A DNA stretch of 19,374 bases, from positions 1 to 19,374 of the forward strand of contig NZ_JOCF01000113.1 of assembly GCF_000720635.1 (NCBI RefSeq). Direction: 5' to 3'. The notes beneath the pieces are model-generated. The model was not told where the DNA came from. It saw only the letters and a list, made by a program, of their open reading frames with translations, and did not search any database. The position numbers were made by a program, and so were the translations under genes. This stretch comes from Streptomyces sp. NRRL WC-3742. GTDB taxonomy: Bacteria > Actinomycetota > Actinomycetes > Streptomycetales > Streptomycetaceae. This document shows positions 13,077 to 19,374 of the stretch, piece by piece; the stretch's first letter is position 1; each line of letters begins with the position of its first letter.

Positions 13077-13161
13077 GGTGCGCAGCGCAGGCGGTGCTCT
13101 CGGTACCATCGTCACGCGCAGCGCTGTGCTGCGTCTTGATCCAGCACGTCAGGAGAGACCG

Positions 13162-15141
13162 GTGACGGACGTCCGGGTAATCATCAGCCGCGAACCCGAT
13201 CGGGAAGAGCGCGTGGTGACGACGGGCACTACGGCCGCCGACCTCTTCGCCGACGACCGCTCGATCATCGCCGCCCGCGTCGCCGGCCAGCTCAAGGACC
13301 TCGCCTACGCCGTCCAGGACGGCGACGAGGTCGAGCCGGTCGAGATCGGCAGCAAGGACGGCCTCGACATCCTGCGCCACTCCACCGCGCACGTCATGGC
13401 CCAGGCCGTCCAGCAGCTCTACCCCGAGGCCAAGCTCGGCATCGGCCCGCCGGTCAAGGACGGCTTCTACTACGACTTCGACGTCGAGAAGCCCTTCCAC
13501 CCCGATGACCTCAAGGCCATCGAGAAGCGCATGCAGGAGATCATCAAGCGGGGGCAGAAGTTCTCCCGCCGCGTGGTCACCGACGAGGCCGCCGCCGAGG
13601 AGCTCGCCGCCGAGCCGTACAAGCTCGAGCTGATCGGCCTCAAGGGCTCCGCCGCCACCGCCGGCGAGGGCGCCGACGTCGAGGTCGGCGGCGCCGAGCT
13701 CACCATCTACGACAACCTGGACGCCAAGACCGGCGAGCAGTGCTGGGGCGACCTCTGCCGCGGCCCGCACCTGCCCAGCACCCGGCACATCCCGGCGTTC
13801 AAGCTGATGCGCAACGCCGCCGCGTACTGGCGCGGCAGCGAGAAGAACCCCATGTTGCAGCGCATCTACGGCACCGCCTGGCCGACCAAGGACGAGCTGA
13901 AGGCGCACCTCGACTTCCTCGTCGAGGCCGAGAAGCGCGACCACCGCAAGCTCGGCAACGAGCTCGACCTCTTCTCCATCCCCGAGGAGATCGGCTCCGG
14001 CCTCGCCGTCTTCCACCCCAAGGGCGGCATCATCCGCCGCGCCATGGAGGACTACTCGCGCAAGCGGCACGAGGAAGAGGGCTACGAGTTCGTCTACACC
14101 CCGCACGCCACCAAGGGGAAGCTCTTCGAGAAGAGCGGCCACCTCGACTGGTACGCGGACGGTATGTACCCGCCCATGCAGCTCGACGAGGGCGTGGACT
14201 ACTACCTCAAGCCGATGAACTGCCCGATGCACAACCTGATCTTCGACGCGCGTGGCCGCTCGTACCGTGAACTGCCGCTGCGCCTCTTCGAGTTCGGGAC
14301 GGTGTACCGGTACGAGAAGTCGGGCGTGGTGCACGGCCTGACCCGTGCGCGTGGCTTCACGCAGGACGACGCGCACATCTACTGCACCCGCGAGCAGATG
14401 GCGGAGGAGCTCGACTCCACGCTGACCTTCGTGCTCAACCTCCTTCGGGACTACGGTCTGACGGACTTCTACCTGGAGCTGTCGACCAAGGATCCGGAGA
14501 AGTACGTCGGATCGGATGAGACTTGGGAGGAGGCCACCCGCGTTCTGGCGGCGGTGGCCGAGAAGCAGGGCCTCCCGCTGGTGCCGGACCCGGGTGGCGC
14601 GGCCTTCTACGGGCCGAAGATCTCGGTGCAGGCGCGGGACGCCATCGGCCGGACCTGGCAGATGAGCACGATCCAGTTGGACTTCAACCTGCCTGAGCGT
14701 TTCGATCTTGAGTACACGGCGGCGGACGGCTCGCGTCAGCGGCCGGTCATGATCCACCGGGCGCTCTTCGGTTCGATCGAGCGCTTCTTCGCGGTTCTGC
14801 TGGAGCACTATGCGGGCGCCATGCCGCCGTGGCTGGCTCCGGTCACCGTGACCGGTATCCCGATCACCGACGAGCACGTGCCGTACCTGCTGGAGGTCGC
14901 GGCCGAGCTCAAGAAGCAGGGGATCCGGGTCGAGGTGGACACCTCGGACGACCGCATGCAGAAGAAGATCCGCAACGCGCAGCGCAGCAAGGTCCCGTAC
15001 ATGCTGATCGCCGGAAACGACGACGTCGAGGCGGGCGCGGTGTCCTTCCGCTACCGCAATGGTGAGCAGAAGAACGGCGTGCCGCTGGCGGAGGCCGTCG
15101 CCGAGATCGTCGAGGCCGTGAAGAACCGCGTCCAGGTGTGA
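13162..15141 (+). CDS. thrS: Threonyl-tRNA synthetase
   Basis: The protein has 659 aa and charges tRNA-Thr in the cytoplasm. It has an N-terminal TGS domain (about 1-62), an editing domain with HSTAH (73-77) and DLCRGPH (Cys199, His203), a class II catalytic core with motif 2 ([13 protein letters not shown]), zinc ligands Cys354, His405 and His532, motif 3 [11 protein letters not shown] (532-542), and the C-terminal anticodon-binding domain. All catalytic and editing residues are present. The GTG start follows AGGAGAG and gives the length usual in streptomycetes. An upstream in-frame GTG at 13078 also has a strong SD and would add 28 residues. A -10-like TACCAT at 13103-13108 would put the transcript start after 13078, favouring 13162. 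No T-box is visible. Codon preference changes from C-ending to G-ending near codon 360. Confidence 0.98.
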   Translation: MTDVRVIISREPDREERVVTTGTTAADLFADDRSIIAARVAGQLKDLAYAVQDGDEVEPVEIGSKDGLDILRHSTAHVMAQAVQQLYPEAKLGIGPPVKDGFYYDFDVEKPFHPDDLKAIEKRMQEIIKRGQKFSRRVVTDEAAAEELAAEPYKLELIGLKGSAATAGEGADVEVGGAELTIYDNLDAKTGEQCWGDLCRGPHLPSTRHIPAFKLMRNAAAYWRGSEKNPMLQRIYGTAWPTKDELKAHLDFLVEAEKRDHRKLGNELDLFSIPEEIGSGLAVFHPKGGIIRRAMEDYSRKRHEEEGYEFVYTPHATKGKLFEKSGHLDWYADGMYPPMQLDEGVDYYLKPMNCPMHNLIFDARGRSYRELPLRLFEFGTVYRYEKSGVVHGLTRARGFTQDDAHIYCTREQMAEELDSTLTFVLNLLRDYGLTDFYLELSTKDPEKYVGSDETWEEATRVLAAVAEKQGLPLVPDPGGAAFYGPKISVQARDAIGRTWQMSTIQLDFNLPERFDLEYTAADGSRQRPVMIHRALFGSIERFFAVLLEHYAGAMPPWLAPVTVTGIPITDEHVPYLLEVAAELKKQGIRVEVDTSDDRMQKKIRNAQRSKVPYMLIAGNDDVEAGAVSFRYRNGEQKNGVPLAEAVAEIVEAVKNRVQV

Positions 15142-15163
15142 CGCGGTAGTCGGACGACCACGT

Positions 15164-15194
15164 GCGGGGCAGGCTCTTGATGAGTCTGCCCCGC
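15164..15194 (+). terminator. Terminator of thrS
   Basis: GCGGGGCAGGCTC (15164-15176) pairs with GAGTCTGCCCCGC (15182-15194) over 13 bp with one G-U wobble and loop TTGAT. It begins 22 nt after the thrS stop. It overlaps the region just upstream of the HIT gene promoter, so the HIT gene probably has its own transcript. Confidence 0.7.
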
Positions 15195-15200
15195 AGGGCT

Positions 15201-15236
15201 TTGCGAGCCCGGTCGGGCGAATATGCTGATCAGCAT
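15201..15236 (+). promoter_or_regulatory. Probable leaderless promoter with operator-like palindrome
   Basis: TTGCGA (15201-15206) and TATGCT (15222-15227) are separated by 15 bp. The expected transcription start falls at about 15234-15235, the A of the ATG at 15235. No SD precedes that ATG, which fits a leaderless mRNA. The perfect 14-bp palindrome ATGCTGATCAGCAT (15223-15236) overlaps the -10 and the start codon, so a bound protein there would block transcription. Confidence 0.5.
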
Positions 15237-15783
15237 GACGACTGAGCCGGAACTGCAGCGGGGCGTCGGGGAGCCGGACGGCTTCCGCCGCCTGTGGACG
15301 CCCCATCGGATGGCGTACATCCAGGGTGAGAACAAGCCCACCGGCCCGGCTCCGGACGACGGTTGCCCGTTCTGCTCGATTCCGTCGCTCAGCGACGAGG
15401 ACGGGCTGGTCGTCGCGCGCGGCTCCTCGGTGTTCGCGGTGCTGAACCTGTACCCGTACAACGGCGGGCACCTGATGGTGGTCCCGTACCGGCACGTCGC
15501 GGACTACACGGAGCTGGACGCCGCCGAGACGGCGGAGCTGGCCGACTTCACCAAGAAGGCGATGACCGCGCTGCGGGCGGCCTCCGGGGCGCACGGGTTC
15601 AACATCGGCATGAACCAGGGTGCGGCGGCCGGGGCCGGGATCGCGGCGCACCTGCACCAGCACGTGGTGCCGCGCTGGGGCGGGGACACCAACTTCATGC
15701 CCGTGGTCGGCCACACCAAGGTGCTGCCGCAGCTGCTCGCGGACACCCGCAAGATGCTGGCCGAGGTCTGGCCGCAGGGCTAG
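15235..15783 (+). CDS. HIT-family protein, likely Ap4A phosphorylase
   Basis: The protein has 182 aa. It has the histidine triad HLHQHVVPR (139-147; His139, His141, His143), the conserved NLYPYNGGHLMVVPYRH (71-87), GFNIGMNQG (121-129), and a CPFC pair (44-47) that could bind zinc. It aligns by memory with the actinobacterial HIT protein next to thrS (Rv2613c of M. tuberculosis), reported as a diadenosine tetraphosphate phosphorylase. It would cleave Ap4A to ADP and ATP in the cytoplasm. Start choice: ATG at 15235 gives MTTEPELQ, as I recall for S. coelicolor; ATG at 15223 adds four residues. Neither has an SD, which suggests leaderless translation. It follows thrS by 93 bp, separated by a terminator. 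Confidence 0.92.
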   Translation: MTTEPELQRGVGEPDGFRRLWTPHRMAYIQGENKPTGPAPDDGCPFCSIPSLSDEDGLVVARGSSVFAVLNLYPYNGGHLMVVPYRHVADYTELDAAETAELADFTKKAMTALRAASGAHGFNIGMNQGAAAGAGIAAHLHQHVVPRWGGDTNFMPVVGHTKVLPQLLADTRKMLAEVWPQG

Positions 15784-15786
15784 GGA

Positions 15787-15841
15787 CGTACGAAGAGGGG
15801 CCCGCCACCGAACTCACAGGTGGCGGGCCCCTCTTCGTACG
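15787..15841. terminator. Bidirectional terminator between convergent genes
   Basis: A perfect 23-bp stem (15787-15809 with 15819-15841) and a 9-nt loop lie between the HIT gene stop and the stop of the convergent membrane protein gene 9 nt away. It is the longest perfect hairpin in the window. It has no poly-U, but the position and stability make termination in both directions likely. Confidence 0.82.
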
Positions 15842-15849
15842 CGCGGAGG

Positions 15850-17496
15850 TCAGTTGGCGTTGTAGACGTCGGCCTCGTAGGGGCGGGTGCCCTGGGCCTC
15901 GGACTTGATGATCGAGGTGCGGGTCTTGAAGAAGCGGTCCGCGTCGAGGTCGTGCTCCTCGAGGAACTCGAGGGTGGCCGCGTGGACGGCGTTGAGCACG
16001 GGGACGGAGGCGTTGGTCGCGTTGTCGATCATCGTGCGGCTGTCCCAGGCGCGGCCGACCCAGGCGTGGCGCAGGCCGAAGGGTTCGGGCAGGGCGAGGC
16101 TGCCGCCGAGCCAGCCGAGGAGGCCGGGGATCTTGTGGAAGGGGGCGCGGACGGCCTGGCGGACGACCTCGTCGTTGTCGATCAGCGGGAGCTTGACCGT
16201 GCGCTCCTCCCAGAACTTCACGGTCTTGGGGATCTTCTTCTCCTTGTCCTTCGGCTTGTCGAAGAACACGCCCTTGACCGGGCCGAGCGCGTAGCCGGCG
16301 ACGGAGATGGTGAGGACGTTGGCGAGGAGGGTGACGGTGACGGTGAAGGTGAGGACCAACTTGCCGTCGTGGGTGATGAACTGGGTGGCGAGGTAGTGCC
16401 GGGGGCCGCCGGGGAAGGTCTGCTTGTCGGCGATGCTCTGGACGGCGAAGTCGCGCATCCGCTCGCCGTCCATGTCGGCGCCGGCGGGGCGGCTGATCTC
16501 GTCGGCGCCGTCGCTGATGTCGTAGACGACCCACTGCTTGATGGCGACGTTGGGGATGCCGCTGTTGGCGACGTGGCTGACGCCGAGGCCCTTGAGGTGG
16601 GCGGAGATGCGGCGGACGAGGTCCCAGGGGTGGAAGGCGCGGAAGTCGACGTGGCCCTCGGCGGGGTGGAGGGTGTCGGCGAGGCGCCATTCGCCCCAGC
16701 GGCGGCCGGCCCCGAGGATGCCCTTGGGGACGGCGTAGTGCTGGATGTTGGTCTCCTGCTCGGCCTCGAGGCGGCCGAGGCTGTCGCGCAGTTCGTTGGC
16801 CTTCTTGTCGAGGTCGTCGCGGGGGACGGCCTTGGCCACGGTGGCGGCGACGGCGCTGCCTCCGACGAGGTCCTCCCAGCGGCGGCGCAGGTCGACGGCG
16901 GAGCGTTCGACGATCCGGCGGGCGAGGTACCAGCCGATGACGGGGGCGAGCATGGTGATGCGCAGGTAGAAGCCGAGGAAGCCGTCGGCCGGTGGGCTCA
17001 CTGCGAGGACGACGGCGAGGAGCGCGGCGGCGATCAGGGCGAAGGCGCCGTAGGTGTCGGCGCCGCGCCGGCTGTCGCGCTTGAGCCAGGCGCGCAGTTG
17101 GAAGGCGCCGAGCCAGACGAGGGTGCCGGGGAGGAAGAGCAGGGCGGTGAGGACGGTGACGCCGCTGAGCTTCCGGTCGCGGGCGTGGCGCAGTTCCTCG
17201 GCCGCGAGGCAGTGTTCGACGATCTGGCGGGTGTCGACGCCGAAGGCGGGGACGAGGGGTTTGCGGCCGCCGCCGATGGTGCGGGAGATGAGGGCCCTGC
17301 TGAACGCCTCGCCGACGTTGGGGCGGAAGAGGGCGAAGCGGCCCTTCTTGGCGCTGCCCGAGGCGAGGGCGTCGACGAAGCCGGTGACCTCGCCGTCGCG
17401 GTAGGCGGCGGAGGCGAGTGCCAGGCTGACGGCGGTCTGCGGGCCGGTGTCCGTCCGGGGTATCTGCGCACCCGGGGTCATGTCGAGTGTGGTCAC
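15850..17496 (-). CDS. Large multi-pass membrane protein of unknown function
   Basis: The protein has 548 aa. Predicted membrane segments lie at about 112-130, 150-166, 171-190 and 385-405. The first ~110 residues are soluble and contain AKKGRFALFRPNVGEAFSRAL (49-69). Between segments 3 and 4 is a soluble domain of about 190 residues with a helical, coiled-coil-prone stretch (about 226-252, DDLDKKANELRDSLGRLEAEQ). Segment 4 is followed by a basic loop KPKDKEKKIPK and a 130-residue C-terminal region. I do not recognise a named family. The GTG start is preceded by GGAGGAGGGG; an ATG five codons later is an alternative. A frame open to 17622 would add 42 unconvincing residues. It is divergent from the DCC gene. 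Confidence 0.85.
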   Translation of the reverse strand: MTTLDMTPGAQIPRTDTGPQTAVSLALASAAYRDGEVTGFVDALASGSAKKGRFALFRPNVGEAFSRALISRTIGGGRKPLVPAFGVDTRQIVEHCLAAEELRHARDRKLSGVTVLTALLFLPGTLVWLGAFQLRAWLKRDSRRGADTYGAFALIAAALLAVVLAVSPPADGFLGFYLRITMLAPVIGWYLARRIVERSAVDLRRRWEDLVGGSAVAATVAKAVPRDDLDKKANELRDSLGRLEAEQETNIQHYAVPKGILGAGRRWGEWRLADTLHPAEGHVDFRAFHPWDLVRRISAHLKGLGVSHVANSGIPNVAIKQWVVYDISDGADEISRPAGADMDGERMRDFAVQSIADKQTFPGGPRHYLATQFITHDGKLVLTFTVTVTLLANVLTISVAGYALGPVKGVFFDKPKDKEKKIPKTVKFWEERTVKLPLIDNDEVVRQAVRAPFHKIPGLLGWLGGSLALPEPFGLRHAWVGRAWDSRTMIDNATNASVPVLNAVHAATLEFLEEHDLDADRFFKTRTSIIKSEAQGTRPYEADVYNAN

Positions 17497-17536
17497 GGTG
17501 GCGTCCCCTCCTCCCCTTGTCAGCGGCAGGTTATCG

Positions 17537-17553
17537 TGCCGCGGCACCGGTGC
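17537..17553. promoter_or_regulatory. Overlapping palindromes in the divergent promoter region
   Basis: TGCCGCGGCA (17537-17546) and GCACCGGTGC (17544-17553) are perfect 10-bp palindromes sharing three bases. They lie about 45 bp upstream of the membrane protein start, in the 200-bp region between two divergent genes. They could be an operator, but GC-rich palindromes of this size also arise by chance here. Confidence 0.25.
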
Positions 17554-17697
17554 GCCGATGATCGTCTGAAGTGCCGTCAGCGCCGGCTGGATCGGGCCCG
17601 GGCGGGCGGGCCTGAGGGGCATGATGCCCAGGTTCCGGGGGTTCGATACCCGGTGGGCCCGCCGGGCGTCGTGGTGTGGGGGTGGAGGAGGATGGGG

Positions 17698-18159
17698 GTG
17701 TCAGGCGTGGTGGAGACAGGGGAGGTCGTTGTGAAGGACCCGGTGCTGGTTTTCGACGGGGACTGCGCGTTCTGTTCGTCCTGTGTGCGGTGGGGGGAGC
17801 GGTATCTGCGGCAGACCCTGGCCTCGGGGGGCTGGGAGGCGGTGCCGTTCCAGTTCGCGGATCTGGCGGAGCTGGACGCGCTGGCGGGTGGCCGGGGGGA
17901 GGTGTCGGCGGAGCGGGCCGAGCGCGAGGTGCTGTGGGTGACGCCCTCGGGTGCGGTGTACGGGGGTGCGCAGGCGGTGGCCCGGCTGTTGATGCGTACG
18001 GGCGGGGTGTGGGCGTATCTGGGGGCGGTGGCGGCGCTGGCGCCGGTGCGGCCGGTGGTGGCGGTGGTGTACCGCTGGGTGGCGAGGAACCGGCACCGGA
18101 TGCCGGGGGGTACGGCGGCGTGTGCGCTGCCGCCGAGGAAGCCCGCTCAGTCCGCGTAG
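17698..18159 (+). CDS. DCC-family thiol-disulfide oxidoreductase-like protein (DUF393)
   Basis: The protein has 153 aa. The family motif lies near the N-terminus: VLVFDGDCAFCSSCVRW, with Asp20-Gly-Asp-Cys23-X2-Cys26 and a further Cys29. The middle has AVYGGAQAVARLL (86-98) and the C-terminal half has a hydrophobic stretch (about 103-126), as usual for DUF393. A thioredoxin-like redox role is inferred from the CxxC; the substrate is unknown. GTG 17698 is chosen because AGGAGG ends 6 nt before it. ATG 17692 abuts that SD, and GTG 17731 (VKDPVLVF) has its own GGGGAGG, so the protein may be 11 residues shorter. Codons are strongly G-ending, unlike the C-ending codons of pabB and pabC. Confidence 0.85.
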   Translation: MSGVVETGEVVVKDPVLVFDGDCAFCSSCVRWGERYLRQTLASGGWEAVPFQFADLAELDALAGGRGEVSAERAEREVLWVTPSGAVYGGAQAVARLLMRTGGVWAYLGAVAALAPVRPVVAVVYRWVARNRHRMPGGTAACALPPRKPAQSA

Positions 18160-18164
18160 GCAGT

Positions 18165-18189
18165 CGGGCAGTACGGGCCGTACAGCCCG
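18165..18189. terminator. Hairpin between DCC and EF-G-like genes
   Basis: CGGGCAGTACG (18165-18175) pairs with CGTACAGCCCG (18179-18189) over 10 bp with one A-A mismatch and a 3-nt loop. It fills the 31-bp gap between the two convergent stop codons and could terminate both transcripts. Confidence 0.5.
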
Positions 18190-18190
18190 G

Positions 18191-19374
18191 TCAGTCGGTG
18201 TAGCGCTCGGCGAGGGCGGCGGGCATGGGTTCGTGGCGCAGGTGGGCGCGGGAGAACTCGGCGGTGCCGTGGGTGAGTGAGCGCAGGTCGACGGGGTAGC
18301 GGGCGAGTTCGAGTTCGGGGACCTCGGCGCGCAGCAGGGTGAGGGCGGGGCCGCCGGTCTCGGTGCCGAGGACGCGGCCGCGTCGGGCGGAGAGGTCGCC
18401 GAGGACGGCGCCGAGGTAGTCGTCGGGCAGGAGGACGGTGACGGCGGCGACGGGTTCGAGCAGGCGGATGACGGCGTGCTCGGCGGCGTCGCGCAGGGCG
18501 AGGGCGGCGGCGGTCTGGAAGGCGCTGTCGGAGGAGTCGACGGAGTGCGCCTTGCCGTCGGTGAGGGTGACGCGGACGTCGACGAGGGGGTGGCCGGTGG
18601 CGACGCCCTTGGCGAGTTGGGCGCGGATGCCCTTTTCGACGGAGGGGATGAAGTGCTTGGGGACGGCGCCGCCGACGACGCTCTCCTGGAACTCGAACCC
18701 GGATCCGGCGGGGAGGGGTTCGACCTCGAGGTCGCAGATGGCGTACTGGCCGTGGCCGCCGGACTGTTTGACGAGGCGGCCGTGGCCGGCGGCGGCGGTG
18801 CCGAAGGTCTCGCGCAGGGCGACCTTGGGTTCGACGGTGTCGACGTGGACGCCGTGGCGGGTGCGCAGGCGGTCGAGGACGACGTCGGCGTGGGCTTCGC
18901 CGGTGCACCAGAGGACGAGCTGGTGGGTGTCGGGGTTCTGTTCGACGCGTAGGGCGGGGTCTTCGGCGGCGAGGCGGGTGAGGGCCTGGGAGAGCTTGTC
19001 GTCGTCGGCCTTGCTGTGGGCTTCGACGGCGACGGGGAGCAGGGGTTCGGGCAGGGTCCAGCCGTCGAGGTCGACGGGGTGGCCGGGGTCGTGGACGGTG
19101 TCGCCGGCGCGGGCGGTGGTGAGTTTGGCGACGCAGACGAGGTCGCCGGCGAGGGCGTGGGGGACGGGCCGCTGGAGTTTGCCGAAGGGGCTGGTGAGGG
19201 CGGTGACGCGTTCGTCGCCGTTCTGGTCGGCGGTGTGGGCGGGGCCGCTGAGGTGGATCCGGGTGTCGGGGCGCAGGGTGCCGGCGTAGACGCGCAGCAG
19301 GCTGATGCGGCCGACGTAGGCGTCTGCGGTGACGCGGACGACCTGGGCGGCGAGGGGGGCGTCGGGGTCGCGGG
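18191..19374 (-). CDS. Elongation factor G-like protein (EF-G2 type), C-terminal part
   Basis: This is the partial C-terminal part, about 394 codons; the start lies beyond the right edge. The minus-strand frame is open throughout. I translated its last ~170 codons. Domain IV reads VKQSGGHGQYAICDLEVEP, then ESVVGGAVPKHFIPSVEKGI, then PLVDVRVTLTDGKAHSVDSS. Domain V reads LLEPVAAVTVLLPDDYLGAV, GDLSARRGRVLGTE and ELELARYPVDLRSLTHGTAEF, ending MPAALAERYTD. This is translation factor EF-G architecture. The domain IV sequence looks like the second, divergent EF-G (EF-G2) of actinobacteria rather than the main FusA next to rpsL, but the G domain is outside the window, so subfamily and GTPase competence are not settled. 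It converges on the DCC gene. Confidence 0.9.
   Translation of the reverse strand, partial: RDPDAPLAAQVVRVTADAYVGRISLLRVYAGTLRPDTRIHLSGPAHTADQNGDERVTALTSPFGKLQRPVPHALAGDLVCVAKLTTARAGDTVHDPGHPVDLDGWTLPEPLLPVAVEAHSKADDDKLSQALTRLAAEDPALRVEQNPDTHQLVLWCTGEAHADVVLDRLRTRHGVHVDTVEPKVALRETFGTAAAGHGRLVKQSGGHGQYAICDLEVEPLPAGSGFEFQESVVGGAVPKHFIPSVEKGIRAQLAKGVATGHPLVDVRVTLTDGKAHSVDSSDSAFQTAAALALRDAAEHAVIRLLEPVAAVTVLLPDDYLGAVLGDLSARRGRVLGTETGGPALTLLRAEVPELELARYPVDLRSLTHGTAEFSRAHLRHEPMPAALAERYTD

Noticed and set aside
13056..13161. T-box riboswitch upstream of thrS
   Set aside because: No T-box core sequence or specifier stem; the leader is short and the only hairpin is CGCAGCGCTGTGCTGCG-like around 13118.
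13021..15714. 897-codon minus-strand frame
   Set aside because: Antisense to thrS and the HIT gene, both certain; composition typical of a shadow frame.
15820..17691. Plus-strand frame leading into the DCC gene
   Set aside because: Gly/Val/Asp/Glu-rich mirror of the membrane protein; only the last ~153 codons are real.

Overview
The window is chromosomal DNA from a high-GC streptomycete (Streptomyces or Kitasatospora). The evidence is third-codon-position G/C, many GTG starts, purine-rich Shine-Dalgarno (SD) sites, a full-length SsgB sporulation protein, a CGNR regulator, a Hanks-type receptor kinase, and a thrS-HIT gene pair. I recall that pair as part of a conserved actinobacterial block (Rv2614c-Rv2613c in Mycobacterium tuberculosis). 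All functional calls come from reading motifs; no database was searched.

Layout. Positions 1-899 hold no credible gene. They carry an array of eight palindromic repeats of about 33 bp plus one decayed copy, and the last copy lies just behind the stop codon of a minus-strand Ser/Thr kinase (900-2747). After a divergent intergenic region with a long inverted repeat comes a 66-aa membrane miniprotein. A minus-strand tRNA operon follows (Gly-Cys-broken Val-Val), with a promoter and an oligo-U terminator. Next are pabB and pabC (p-aminobenzoate/folate synthesis), a double-GNAT acetyltransferase, a convergent DsbA-family protein, a divergent small membrane protein preceded by a 15-codon upstream ORF, and a CGNR regulator. 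ssgB follows with a sigma-H type promoter. Two identical tRNA-Val(CAC) genes come next, each with its own promoter and hairpin terminator.

The second half begins with a DEDDh exonuclease carrying a possible zinc tail. Divergent from it is a two-gene unit: a DUF4365 nuclease-fold protein and a 383-aa protein of unknown function. This unit leads into thrS and the HIT protein, which is probably a diadenosine tetraphosphate phosphorylase. A 23-bp-stem terminator separates HIT from a convergent 548-aa membrane protein of unknown function. A DCC thiol-disulfide protein (DUF393) follows, and the window ends in the C-terminal part of an elongation factor G-like protein (minus strand, cut by the right edge).

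Most genes are housekeeping or lineage-core. pabB/pabC make PABA from chorismate. ThrRS could generate Ap4A that the neighbouring HIT enzyme would remove. SsgB positions FtsZ at sporulation septa. The least explained material is the repeat array, the broken tRNA-Val duplicate, the DUF4365 pair, the leaderless palindrome-overlapped start of the HIT gene, and an abrupt wobble-base switch inside thrS.
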